From Peptococcaceae bacterium UBA5767 (lineage in GTDB: Bacteria > Bacillota > TC1 > UBA5767): 17,938 nt of DNA. The translations under genes and the position numbers were made by a program. Below the pieces are notes generated by a model that saw only the letters and a program-made list of their open reading frames with translations, did no database searches and was not told where the DNA came from. The stretch covers positions 25,785 to 43,722 of the forward strand of contig DIET01000003.1 in assembly GCA_002418765.1 (NCBI GenBank), in the 5' to 3' direction. Shown piece by piece: positions 1 through 7,051 of the stretch (position 1 is its first letter; each line of letters begins with the position of its first letter).

Positions 1-69
<69 letters not shown>

Positions 70-97
70 ATATGTTGATTTCTCAACCGCAAGACTT

Positions 98-126
98 ATT
101 ATATAGAGTACACCCCTGGATGTAAA
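98..126 (-). promoter_or_regulatory. Promoter of the tRNA-Gly gene
   Basis: On the minus strand there is TTTACA (126-121), a 17-bp spacer and a perfect TATAAT (103-98). Predicted initiation is near 91, which leaves a leader of about 20 nt before the tRNA 5' end at 69. Match to the vegetative sigma-A consensus is 5/6 and 6/6 with ideal spacing. Confidence 0.75.
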
Positions 127-148
127 GAGAAAAAGACCATTTTCTTGA

Positions 149-169
149 TTTTTTTGGGGTACCCAAAAA
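149..169. other. Palindrome between rdgB and the tRNA promoter, weak terminator candidate
   Basis: The segment consists of a T-run, GGGGTACCC and an A-run. It is nearly self-complementary around a GGTACC core, so it could form an A/T-rich hairpin in either direction. The loop would be tiny and the GC part short. I regard it only as a possible weak bidirectional terminator separating the rdgB operon from the tRNA unit. Confidence 0.3.
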
Positions 170-183
170 GAAGGACAAAAGCC

Positions 184-792
184 TTAGAAAAGCGTAGCCA
201 ACAGCTCCTTTACAGTCTTCTCAATACCCGAAAAAGCTCTCTTGCGATGAGAAATTTGGTTCTTCTCTGTGAGAGACAACTCCGCCATGGTACGGTCAAG
301 AGAAGGAATAAAAAAGACGGGATCATAACCAAAACCCTGATGGCCTCGTTTCTCTCTTAGGATTCTGCCCTCCAAGGTGCCCTGCGATGTAAATGCCTCG
401 CCATCCGGCAAAATCAGAGCCACCACCGAGACAAAACGAGCCGTTCTCTGGTCATCCGGGACGCTTTCCATCTCCAGCAAAAGCTTCTCTATGTTGGCCT
501 CATCACCCAGACCACCCGCATACCGAGCCGAATAAATGCCAGGCGCCCCACCCAACGCATCCACCACCAAACCTGAATCATCCGCCAAACAAGGAAGACC
601 CGTTGTGTGGGCCCCTGCGCGGCCCTTCAGTATGGCATTTTCCAAAAACGTCTGCCCGGTCTCCACAGGATCAAAATCGGGAAACAGATCTGTAATGGGC
701 ACTACATCAATACCAAGAGGGCCAAACAACGTCTGAAAATCCTTTATTTTCCCCGGGTTGCCACTGGCCACCACAAAAGTCCTTGTACTCAT
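184..792 (-). CDS. rdgB: RdgB/HAM1-type non-canonical purine NTP pyrophosphatase (XTP/dITP)
   Basis: Hydrolyses deoxyinosine and xanthosine triphosphates to monophosphate plus pyrophosphate, keeping deaminated purines out of DNA and RNA in the cytoplasm. The 202-aa product (family about 190-210) has the N-terminal SGNPGK (10-15), the DDSGL acidic motif (71-75, catalytic/metal Asp), GGAPGIYSARYAG (81-93), GFGYDP (153-158) and SHR (181-183), all family signatures. I start at the ATG at 792 because an AAGGAAG ribosome site lies 9 nt upstream and family members begin just before the xxSxNPGK strand. An in-frame ATG at 819 would add nine residues and overlap the upstream stop as ATGA, but has no clear ribosome site of its own. 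It is the last gene of the amidase-murI-rph-crp-rdgB cluster. Function is very likely; the start is the only uncertainty. Confidence 0.95.
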   Translation of the reverse strand: MSTRTFVVASGNPGKIKDFQTLFGPLGIDVVPITDLFPDFDPVETGQTFLENAILKGRAGAHTTGLPCLADDSGLVVDALGGAPGIYSARYAGGLGDEANIEKLLLEMESVPDDQRTARFVSVVALILPDGEAFTSQGTLEGRILREKRGHQGFGYDPVFFIPSLDRTMAELSLTEKNQISHRKRAFSGIEKTVKELLATLF

Positions 793-815
793 TTCTCTTT
801 GCTTCCTTTCCTGGG

Positions 816-1517
816 TCATTTTTTGGCCAAACGCTCTATTTCCTCCTGATTGACGATGCGATAGACTTTACCTTCAGCATCAATCAAGCCATCTCTCTTC
901 ATGTGCGACAACTCCCGGCTGACACTAGGCCTGGCCACACCCAAATAATCCGCCGTCTCCTGGATGCTCATTTTTAGAGTAAACGAAGACAAGCCCTCTT
1001 CTTTTTGCCACTGCAAAAACAAGGTGGACAGCTTCTGCCTCAGCGAGCCAGCAGACACCAGCTCCAGTTGTCGGTTGAGCCCTCTGGCTTTGTCCGATAA
1101 GATCTCCAGCATATTGTACACCATCTGGTTGTGCTCCTTACACCCCATGGTACAGCGATACACTAGCTTATGAGCCGGGATAGATACAATCAGGGAATCC
1201 TTCTTGGCCTGCACATGCACCGGCCAGCGCTTATCTCTCCCAAACGCCGCCACCTCCCCAAACATCTGAGGCGGATTCACCAGACCACGAATGGAGCGCT
1301 CCCCTTCCTTGGTTTCCACAAAAAGAAGAACCTGTCCCCGTAGCAACAAATGAATCGAAGTATTGGCATCTTGGTGGTAAGCAAAAAAGTCTCCTCGCTT
1401 CACCTTCGTCTGCAATGGTTCAAAACAACGAAGCAAATGAACTATGTCCACCACATCAATGCCATGAAACAAATGATTGCCTTTGAGCATTTTGGCCATA
1501 CCCTGCACATCCATCAT
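816..1517 (-). CDS. Crp/Fnr-family transcriptional regulator
   Basis: A 233-aa cytoplasmic DNA-binding regulator. Residues about 15-125 form a cyclic-nucleotide-binding-like beta-roll (FGEVAAFG at 87-94 is the typical phosphate-binding-cassette region, though without the Arg-Ser pair of true cAMP binders). Residues about 126-160 form the dimerisation helix. Residues about 184-215 form a winged helix-turn-helix (SIQETADYLGVARPSVSREL). Cys122 and Cys126 form a CxxxC at the start of the C-helix, a spacing I recall from many anaerobe Crp/Fnr proteins; a third Cys is at 31. Whether they bind a cofactor cannot be told from sequence. Its start codon shares one base with the rph stop (TAATG), and its stop overlaps a possible rdgB start (ATGA), so it is embedded and translationally coupled in a housekeeping operon where rph and rdgB are usually adjacent. 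The effector and targets are unknown. Confidence 0.9.
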   Translation of the reverse strand: MMDVQGMAKMLKGNHLFHGIDVVDIVHLLRCFEPLQTKVKRGDFFAYHQDANTSIHLLLRGQVLLFVETKEGERSIRGLVNPPQMFGEVAAFGRDKRWPVHVQAKKDSLIVSIPAHKLVYRCTMGCKEHNQMVYNMLEILSDKARGLNRQLELVSAGSLRQKLSTLFLQWQKEEGLSSFTLKMSIQETADYLGVARPSVSRELSHMKRDGLIDAEGKVYRIVNQEEIERLAKK

Positions 1518-2227
1518 TACAGCGCTTCCCTTTGCTTTTCAAAAATCTGCGTCACGCCCCCCGCCGCCAAGCGCACCATTTGACTTAGCTCCTCCTGCGT
1601 AAACGTCGCCCCTTCTGATGTACCCTGCACCTCCACCAACTGATCCGGATAGAGCATCACCAGATTCAGATCCACATCCGCCCCCGAGTCCTCCAGGTAA
1701 TCCAGATCCAACAGAAAATCCTCACCCGACTTGCCTACACTCACAGCCGCCACCTGTTTCATCGCAGGCAAAGAAGACAATAGTCCCAATTCCACCGCTT
1801 TTTCCAAGGCCTTCCTAAGCGCCACATACGCTCCAGAAATACTGGCGCACCGCGTTCCCCCATCGGCCTGCAATACATCACAATCTACCGTAATGGTCAA
1901 GCCATTTAACTGCGACAAATCCACACACGCACGAAGAGAGCGGCCAATCAATCTGGCAATCTCCATGGTTCGGCCCGACTGCTTCCCCACCACGGCCTCC
2001 CGAGGCGTTCTCTGACGATTGGATCGGGGCAGCATAGCATACTCCGCCGTGATCCAACCACCACCTACCTGCTCTTTCCAGGCCGGCAGCTTTTTTTCCA
2101 CCGTAGCCAGACACAAGACCCTGGTATGACCCTGGGTAAAAAGACAGGCCCCCTCGGCAAACGAAGGCACCCCGGCATCTATATGGATCAATCTCATATC
2201 ATCTGTCCTGCGATCTTGTCTTTTCAT
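1517..2227 (-). CDS. rph: Ribonuclease PH
   Basis: Phosphorolytic 3'-5' exoribonuclease that trims tRNA 3' ends, a hexameric cytoplasmic enzyme. The 236-aa product matches the family length. Key signatures are GWITAEYAMLPRS (57-69), REAVVGKQSGRTMEIARLIG (76-95) with the phosphate-binding Arg86, DCDVLQADGGTR (115-126) with Thr125-Arg126, and the acidic LDYLEDSGADVDLN toward the C-terminus. The usual LGER before the TI-DCD strand is LNGL here, a modest deviation. The ATG overlaps the murI stop as ATGA, and its own TAA overlaps the next ATG, so it is coupled on both sides. The function is secure; I see nothing indicating loss of activity. Confidence 0.96.
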   Translation of the reverse strand: MKRQDRRTDDMRLIHIDAGVPSFAEGACLFTQGHTRVLCLATVEKKLPAWKEQVGGGWITAEYAMLPRSNRQRTPREAVVGKQSGRTMEIARLIGRSLRACVDLSQLNGLTITVDCDVLQADGGTRCASISGAYVALRKALEKAVELGLLSSLPAMKQVAAVSVGKSGEDFLLDLDYLEDSGADVDLNLVMLYPDQLVEVQGTSEGATFTQEELSQMVRLAAGGVTQIFEKQREAL

Positions 2228-3006
2228 CTCTCCTCCAGCAAATCATATGTTACAAACGTTCCAAAGCCATGATCCGGTACCAACAAGTCCGCCTTTTTTG
2301 CAAAATCCTGGGCATCACTGGAGGTATAACAGATACTCGCACCATGGTCTCCCCCTGGATAGCGCACAATACTATTGACCACTTCCTTACCCGGATCCAC
2401 CAACAATACGCCTTCGCCAACAATCCGTTCAATCATGGGCCTAAGGAGAGGATAATGCGTGCATCCCATGATAAGCACATCCATTTGTTCTTTGAGAAGT
2501 GGTTCCAGATAAGCTTCCAGCGCTTCTTGCAAGGGATAGGAAGAAAGATCCCCCGATTCAATAAAAGGAACCAACTGGGGACAAGCCATACTATGCACAT
2601 CCAAATCACTGCGTCTAGAAAAAATCTTTCTTTGATAAGCCCCGGAATTCACCGTGGCCTGCGTGGCCATCAAGCCTACCTGTGCTTTTGCCAAGGCCGC
2701 TGCCCTGGCCGCGCCCGGTTCTACAACCCCGATGATCTCCACCTCATGTCCATACTTCTCACGCAAGAGATCCAGCGCCAAAGCACTGGTAGTATTGCAG
2801 GCATCCACAATCAGCTGTGCACCTTGCTCCATCAAAAAAACCGTTATGCGTTCCGCCAGATGAATCAGCTCCTCCGGCTTCTTTTCGCCATAAGGGACAC
2901 GCAAGGTGTCCCCATAATAAATCATCTTCTCTTTGGGATACTTCTCTCTCAAAGCCCTGACAATCGTCAGACCGCCAAGACCAGAATCAAAAATACCAAT
3001 GGACAT
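2224..3006 (-). CDS. murI: Glutamate racemase
   Basis: Interconverts L- and D-glutamate, supplying D-Glu for the peptidoglycan stem peptide; cofactor-independent cytoplasmic enzyme. The 260-aa product shows the N-terminal GIFDSGLGGLTI (Asp7 and Ser8 of the active site), PYGEK (38-42), the first catalytic cysteine in DACNTTSA (Cys70) and the second in MGCTHYPLL (Cys182). The usual VACNT is DACNT here, while the catalytic Cys is retained. It follows the cell-wall amidase gene by 7 bp, the ribosome site overlapping the amidase stop, and overlaps rph as ATGA. Linking a wall-precursor enzyme with a wall hydrolase in one transcript fits a shared role in wall metabolism. Confidence 0.97.
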   Translation of the reverse strand: MSIGIFDSGLGGLTIVRALREKYPKEKMIYYGDTLRVPYGEKKPEELIHLAERITVFLMEQGAQLIVDACNTTSALALDLLREKYGHEVEIIGVVEPGAARAAALAKAQVGLMATQATVNSGAYQRKIFSRRSDLDVHSMACPQLVPFIESGDLSSYPLQEALEAYLEPLLKEQMDVLIMGCTHYPLLRPMIERIVGEGVLLVDPGKEVVNSIVRYPGGDHGASICYTSSDAQDFAKKADLLVPDHGFGTFVTYDLLEER

Positions 3007-3013
3007 ATTTCGT

Positions 3014-5362
3014 TTACCTTAGCCCTTCAAAATAAGATAGAATGCCCTGGGTCATTCCTTCCGCCGCCAGCGACCGAAACGACGAGGTTTGTAACAATTT
3101 CTCTTCCTCCGGATTGGACAAAAATCCCACTTCAACCAGCACAGAAGGAATATCCGTATACTTGATCACCCGAAAACTCTGGCTCTTGATCCCATTGTTG
3201 GCTCGCCCCGTATACAGCGTCAGCCCATCCAGAATATGAGTGGCCAAAGACACCTTTTGCTCCACATTACCATTGCCAGCATAGTAATAAACAGCCATTC
3301 CGGATGCCCTGGGATTGTCCGGATACGAATCCGAATGCAGACTTAAAAAGAAATCCGCCTTACTTTGATTGGCCAAACTAACCCGCTCATCCAGCGTAAG
3401 AGAGATCAACTGGGTATCCGTATGGGTCAAGATAACCCGGGCCCCCAGAGCAATCAGCCGATTGGTCATATCCATAGCAATGTCATTGTTGATGATGTAC
3501 TCAAACAAACCGCCAGGGCTCGTCGCACCCACATCAAAACGCCCCGGCGACGTATAGGTTCCATGCCCGGGATCGATCATGACGGTCCGTCCAATCAGTG
3601 GCGCCTCCTCCACAACAAAACTCACCTTTTTCTGGCCCAGTCTCGCATCACCAAGCACGTCAAGACTGGAGGCTTTCGTGAAATTCACGATCAAGCGAAT
3701 CTGGTTTTCTCCATAAGCCCGCACTTCATAACTCTCTATACCGTCACGATTCACCGCTGTGGTTCCCAGCAAATGCTTACCCACACTGACATCACCAAAC
3801 TGAATCATGGCTCTGGCAGGATCATTGAGCACAAACACTCGATAGAGAAGCTCCTCCTCACTACTTACCACCAACCGATTGCCCGCCACCACAATATCCG
3901 TAATGGCAGCCAGACTGGTTCGTTCTCTGTCTTCCACCTGATCTTCAAATTTCAACTCAGTTCGGGTATGCCCCAACCAAGAAGCCACATACCCAATGCG
4001 CCCATCTTGCAAGGCAATCCGATACCAATCCCCATTGGTAGACAAAATCTCAAAAATATCACCCTGATTGGCCCGGACCAACACCTCTTCATCGGTGGTC
4101 GGGCCTTTTCGTATATTCACCGCATCCGTATGCACGATCAGCACCTTACTAAGCTTCGTAAGCTCAATGCCTTCACTGGTGATGACATTGCCATACTCAT
4201 CGATCAGGTCCATGGCTCGTTTCACTACCCAAGCCGCTTGACCATCCGCCAAAAGCACCTTGTACCATTCCTCGGTGCTGTCCACAATATCAAAGGCCTG
4301 GCCAAAATAGACCTGGGTAATGCGGTTGCTGTTGTCCTCGAGCACCACCGGTGTGCTGCGCACATTGACCACCGGAGAATTGATCCTCCCGTGCGTGGCC
4401 TCTATCTTGCTAAAATCCACTTGTGTTTCCTCAATGATATTGGCATAATCCTGATGCACATACCCCGTGGTATTGGCATAGGCGATCTTGTACCAAGACC
4501 CCGTGCTGCCCAAATAGGGAAACGTATCATTCCTGGCCACCTTGCCCAAAATATTCGCATGCAACGATGCGGCGCTGCGCACATTCAGATTGCTGCCATA
4601 GGACACATCAACCTGCACTTTTTGCACCACCTTGGTAGGAATAGACTCCTCCTGATCCACACTTGGCTCTTGGTTCACTGCATCCGTAACAGGAATGAAC
4701 TTATAACTGTTCACCACTGCATAATCAGCAGAAACCCAACCTTTTTTACCCTGAAAAACAATCTGATACCAGCCATCTGTACTGGAAAGCACCTGGTAAA
4801 CAGACCCATTTTCCGCTTTGCCTATAATATTGTCTACATCCGTCCTTGGCTCCGTTCGCACATTCAAAACAGATGATACCTGGATCTTGATGCTGTCGAT
4901 CACTTTTTTGGTGCTTGTCGTAGAGGCCGACATCAACGTCACCGTTTTGGTCGCCGACTCAAAACCCACCGTTGCCCCCATTTGTTCCATCACAAAACGC
5001 AGCGGCACCATGGTTCTGCCCTGTACAATCACCGCTTCGGTATCAATGAGAACATCCTTTCCATTGACCAAAGCCACCTTAGAACCAATGGTAAGAATCA
5101 AGGTTCCTGCCGGACCTTCCACAGTCACTTTCTTTGTGGTACCCTCCCAGCCAACCTTGTATCCCATAGACTGACTGACAAAAGCAATTGGCACAATGGT
5201 CCTTCCATTGGCATCGATAAACGGTTTGACATCCATGGACATGGGATTCCCATCCAGAGTCAACGACACGTACTGCACCTCGCCAGCCATGCTGGGAAGG
5301 GCTCCGCCTAAAATCAACACCAGCATCAATGCCAGGATGAATATGATCGATCTTTTTTGCAT
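3014..5362 (-). CDS. Secreted modular N-acetylmuramoyl-L-alanine amidase (Amidase_3)
   Basis: Predicted to cut the MurNAc-L-Ala bond of peptidoglycan outside the cell. I start at the ATG at 5362 (782 aa), preceded by AAGGAGG at 5-nt spacing and followed by a signal peptide (basic MQKR, hydrophobic 6-22, cleavage near SMA-GE at about 27); the longer reading to 5518 has no support. Domains in order: copper-amine-oxidase-N-like repeats (about 30-143); four bacterial SH3 modules (about 158-215, 248-307, 327-384, 406-463), each with an NVR/NIR and a W-Y core; an AMIN-like beta domain (about 486-584); zinc amidase (about 592-779). Zinc ligands are His600 (DPGHG), Glu621 and His676 (LSLHSD); the catalytic Glu is Glu744 (LVEVGFLSN). 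All are present, so it should be active. It is the first gene of the murI-rph-crp-rdgB cluster. Its precise role (separation, turnover or sporulation) is not shown. Confidence 0.93.
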   Translation of the reverse strand: MQKRSIIFILALMLVLILGGALPSMAGEVQYVSLTLDGNPMSMDVKPFIDANGRTIVPIAFVSQSMGYKVGWEGTTKKVTVEGPAGTLILTIGSKVALVNGKDVLIDTEAVIVQGRTMVPLRFVMEQMGATVGFESATKTVTLMSASTTSTKKVIDSIKIQVSSVLNVRTEPRTDVDNIIGKAENGSVYQVLSSTDGWYQIVFQGKKGWVSADYAVVNSYKFIPVTDAVNQEPSVDQEESIPTKVVQKVQVDVSYGSNLNVRSAASLHANILGKVARNDTFPYLGSTGSWYKIAYANTTGYVHQDYANIIEETQVDFSKIEATHGRINSPVVNVRSTPVVLEDNSNRITQVYFGQAFDIVDSTEEWYKVLLADGQAAWVVKRAMDLIDEYGNVITSEGIELTKLSKVLIVHTDAVNIRKGPTTDEEVLVRANQGDIFEILSTNGDWYRIALQDGRIGYVASWLGHTRTELKFEDQVEDRERTSLAAITDIVVAGNRLVVSSEEELLYRVFVLNDPARAMIQFGDVSVGKHLLGTTAVNRDGIESYEVRAYGENQIRLIVNFTKASSLDVLGDARLGQKKVSFVVEEAPLIGRTVMIDPGHGTYTSPGRFDVGATSPGGLFEYIINNDIAMDMTNRLIALGARVILTHTDTQLISLTLDERVSLANQSKADFFLSLHSDSYPDNPRASGMAVYYYAGNGNVEQKVSLATHILDGLTLYTGRANNGIKSQSFRVIKYTDIPSVLVEVGFLSNPEEEKLLQTSSFRSLAAEGMTQGILSYFEGLR

Positions 5363-5413
5363 GCCGTCCTCCTTGAAATCCTCTGATCCACCGTATACGC
5401 TATGCTTCGTCCT

Positions 5414-5442
5414 TCTATAAGAATAAACCATCACAGCGACAA
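5414..5442 (-). promoter_or_regulatory. Possible promoter of the amidase-murI operon
   Basis: TTGTCG (5442-5437), a 17-bp spacer and TATAGA (5419-5414) lie about 50 bp upstream of the amidase start. Each box matches the sigma-A consensus at 4/6. Position and spacing are right but the match is weak, so this is a candidate only. Confidence 0.35.
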
Positions 5443-5565
5443 AATAAAGAGAAGAATCGGTAGGAAAGAAAAGAGAAGTAAGCCAAAAAAACCAGTTTGC
5501 CACATGAATACTGTCCATGGCTCCCCATCATCTGCATGTCCAAACCAAGATACCCGATAATATCA

Positions 5566-5976
5566 TTACGCGTCCCCATCAAAAAGGTTTTTGATGTACG
5601 TGTAATCAATTTTTTCTTGACTAGCTCGATAAAAAAACGGATCCTTCCGGATGCTCTCATTTGAGTTGACAATGAATTCCTTATACACGACATCATTTGC
5701 CCTATACATGGTTATCCTGTAACCATATCCCATGTAGCCCCAGGACAAGCCTTCTTTTTTGAGAGATACCCTGTTGAAATTTTCAACCAGATGTTCTATA
5801 TCAGATGCCTCTGTTAGGGTCATAGATCTTCCCGTATTCCCATCAAAAACACTTATTTTCGATACTTCGGACGCTTCCATATCAACTAGGATGGAAGGCA
5901 TATTCCACCAAATACCCAATCCCAAACCCAGCACCAGAGAGATGCACACACCCAATAAGATTTTCTTGCTTTTCAT
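5566..5976 (-). CDS. Small membrane-anchored extracytoplasmic protein, unknown function
   Basis: I do not recognise the family. The 136-aa product begins with a basic MKSKK and a Gly/Leu-rich hydrophobic segment (about 6-24), without a lipobox Cys, so it is probably an uncleaved N-terminal anchor or a signal peptide. The remainder is soluble and mixed alpha/beta: a SKISVFDGNTGRSMTLTEASDI stretch, then an aromatic region (WGYMGYGYRITMY) and IVNSNESIRKDPFFYRA. I start at the ATG at 5976 because AAAGGTG lies 6 nt upstream. A GTG at 5985, inside that ribosome site, is the longer alternative. It lies 82 bp after the small membrane protein gene ending at 6059 with no clear terminator between, so the two may be co-transcribed. 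It resembles small stress- or lantibiotic-associated membrane proteins only in a general way. Confidence 0.7.
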   Translation of the reverse strand: MKSKKILLGVCISLVLGLGLGIWWNMPSILVDMEASEVSKISVFDGNTGRSMTLTEASDIEHLVENFNRVSLKKEGLSWGYMGYGYRITMYRANDVVYKEFIVNSNESIRKDPFFYRASQEKIDYTYIKNLFDGDA

Positions 5977-6058
5977 TTCCTTCACCTTTCAAATAAACCA
6001 CATGCATTTCTATTACTGATGAGCATCAAAACCCATCTTCACAAAAAACGACTCCCGG

Positions 6059-6478
6059 TTATTCAATATTGGTTTTCTTCTTCTTCTGCGTCAACTGCAC
6101 CATGGCGCCCAGGACTATAAACACAAAAAGGATACCCGTCCAGATCTCGAATCCAGGATGATGTCTAAGTCGGTATATTTCTTCAGCTTTCATCGACTCT
6201 AGAATCTTGCTTTCCTGGTTATTCTTTATGGCTGCACCAAGGAAATTCCCTATAAAAAGTCCAGCCGTGATCCCTACGGTCATGAATGCGGAAACAAACC
6301 TCTTGTTCCCAAAAAGAAAAAGAAGAGCGATAAAACTTAAACCCACATAGAACTCCCAGTGGTGCGCCACCCAACCAAATAAATATTCAGCAGGTAAAAC
6401 TGTCTCTGCCAATAAAAAAACAGCAGACAAGATCAAGATCTCCATCCATGCACACCTGCAAAACATTTGTTTTCTCAT
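6059..6478 (-). CDS. Small four-helix membrane protein, unknown function
   Basis: The 139-aa product has four hydrophobic segments (about 12-29, 41-57, 61-82, 109-129), a polar cytosolic or external loop at 84-108 (NNQESKILESMKAEEIYRLRHHPGF) and a basic KKKK tail, as in inner-membrane proteins. I recognise no family. The open frame extends to 6754, but I choose the ATG at 6478 because GGAGG lies 7 nt upstream and hydrophobic coding character begins here; the upstream 92 codons are rich in W, C and R and do not look like protein. It is cut off from the secreted-protein gene by the terminator at 6792-6826, so it must have its own promoter within 6479-6790, which I could not locate convincingly. 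Confidence 0.65.
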   Translation of the reverse strand: MRKQMFCRCAWMEILILSAVFLLAETVLPAEYLFGWVAHHWEFYVGLSFIALLFLFGNKRFVSAFMTVGITAGLFIGNFLGAAIKNNQESKILESMKAEEIYRLRHHPGFEIWTGILFVFIVLGAMVQLTQKKKKTNIE

Positions 6479-6783
6479 TTTTTGTCCTCCGTTACCTGCA
6501 CATCTTTTATCATGTCGAATCAATCCATATCCATTCCTTGATCTAGCCCCAAAAGCCCAGCTATCCCAAATGCATCTCTTATTATCATGATACCACTTCC
6601 AGCACTTTCCCGTAACAACAGCTGTCATATCATCCAGTTGGGTCCAAAACATGTCATTTCTGCTTACCATCGCGCAGATGCCAACAGCAACTGAGAATTC
6701 AACATACGCCGACAAGCAGCGTGATACACTCGCTTGACTATGCAAAAAGCCCATAAGCTAAAAATTACCTCCATGCTTATATA
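6479..6783. other. Non-coding or decayed stretch, no gene assigned
   Basis: About 300 bp between a terminator and the small membrane protein gene. One minus frame stays open, but its composition is unlike a protein. Parts of the other frames look locally protein-like (for example IMIIRDAFGIAGLLGLD read around 6595-6540), with stops on either side, so a decayed gene is possible. GGAGG at about 6767-6771 precedes only short frames. I see no RNA gene or repeat. Confidence 0.4.
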
Positions 6784-6791
6784 CTCCCTAC

Positions 6792-6826
6792 AAAAAAGAG
6801 ACCATGAAAAGAAACACGATCTCTTT
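6792..6826 (-). terminator. Rho-independent terminator, end of the secreted-protein transcript
   Basis: On the minus strand AAAGAGATCGTG (6826-6815) pairs with CATGGTCTCTTT (6806-6795) over 12 bp with two G-U pairs and an 8-nt loop, and continues into six Ts. It is flanked by a perfect 7-bp inverted repeat, CTCCCTA (6784-6790) and TAGGGAG (6829-6835), which could extend the structure. It lies about 225 bp after the stop of the secreted modular protein gene. Confidence 0.8.
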
Positions 6827-7051
6827 ACTAGGGAGCATAGAATAAGCCCATGGGCAGTTTGCTGGTTTGTTTATCCTATTTTTGCCGCATTAACATTTCT
6901 CACTTAACACTTTGCAACAGGATGATGTCGTTGAATTTTCTGTGATGGGATCAACCAACTCTACCCACACCATCTACCAACAACCCTGATAGAGCATCTA
7001 AGGGCCAAGAAAGCTGATCACGACCGTCTTTCTTTCACCCAGTCCTTGACG

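Noticed and set aside
2269..3165. Long plus-strand frame opposite murI
   Set aside because: Antisense shadow of the glutamate racemase gene; no ribosome site and no family resemblance.
3365..4876. Long plus-strand frame (503 codons) opposite the amidase gene
   Set aside because: It is rich in His, Arg and Ile in the pattern of an antisense shadow of a GC-skewed coding strand; the minus-strand amidase has complete domains and catalytic residues.
5363..5518. Longer start of the amidase at 5518
   Set aside because: A good ribosome site and a standard signal peptide begin at 5362; the extension runs through the promoter region.
5415..5696. Minus-strand 93-codon frame between the amidase and the 136-aa protein
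   Set aside because: It overlaps the better-supported coding frame ending at 5566, has no ribosome site and a composition typical of an out-of-frame reading.
6479..6754. N-terminal extension of the four-helix membrane protein to 6754
   Set aside because: The extra 92 codons are rich in Trp, Cys and Arg and unlike protein, and an excellent ribosome site marks the ATG at 6478.
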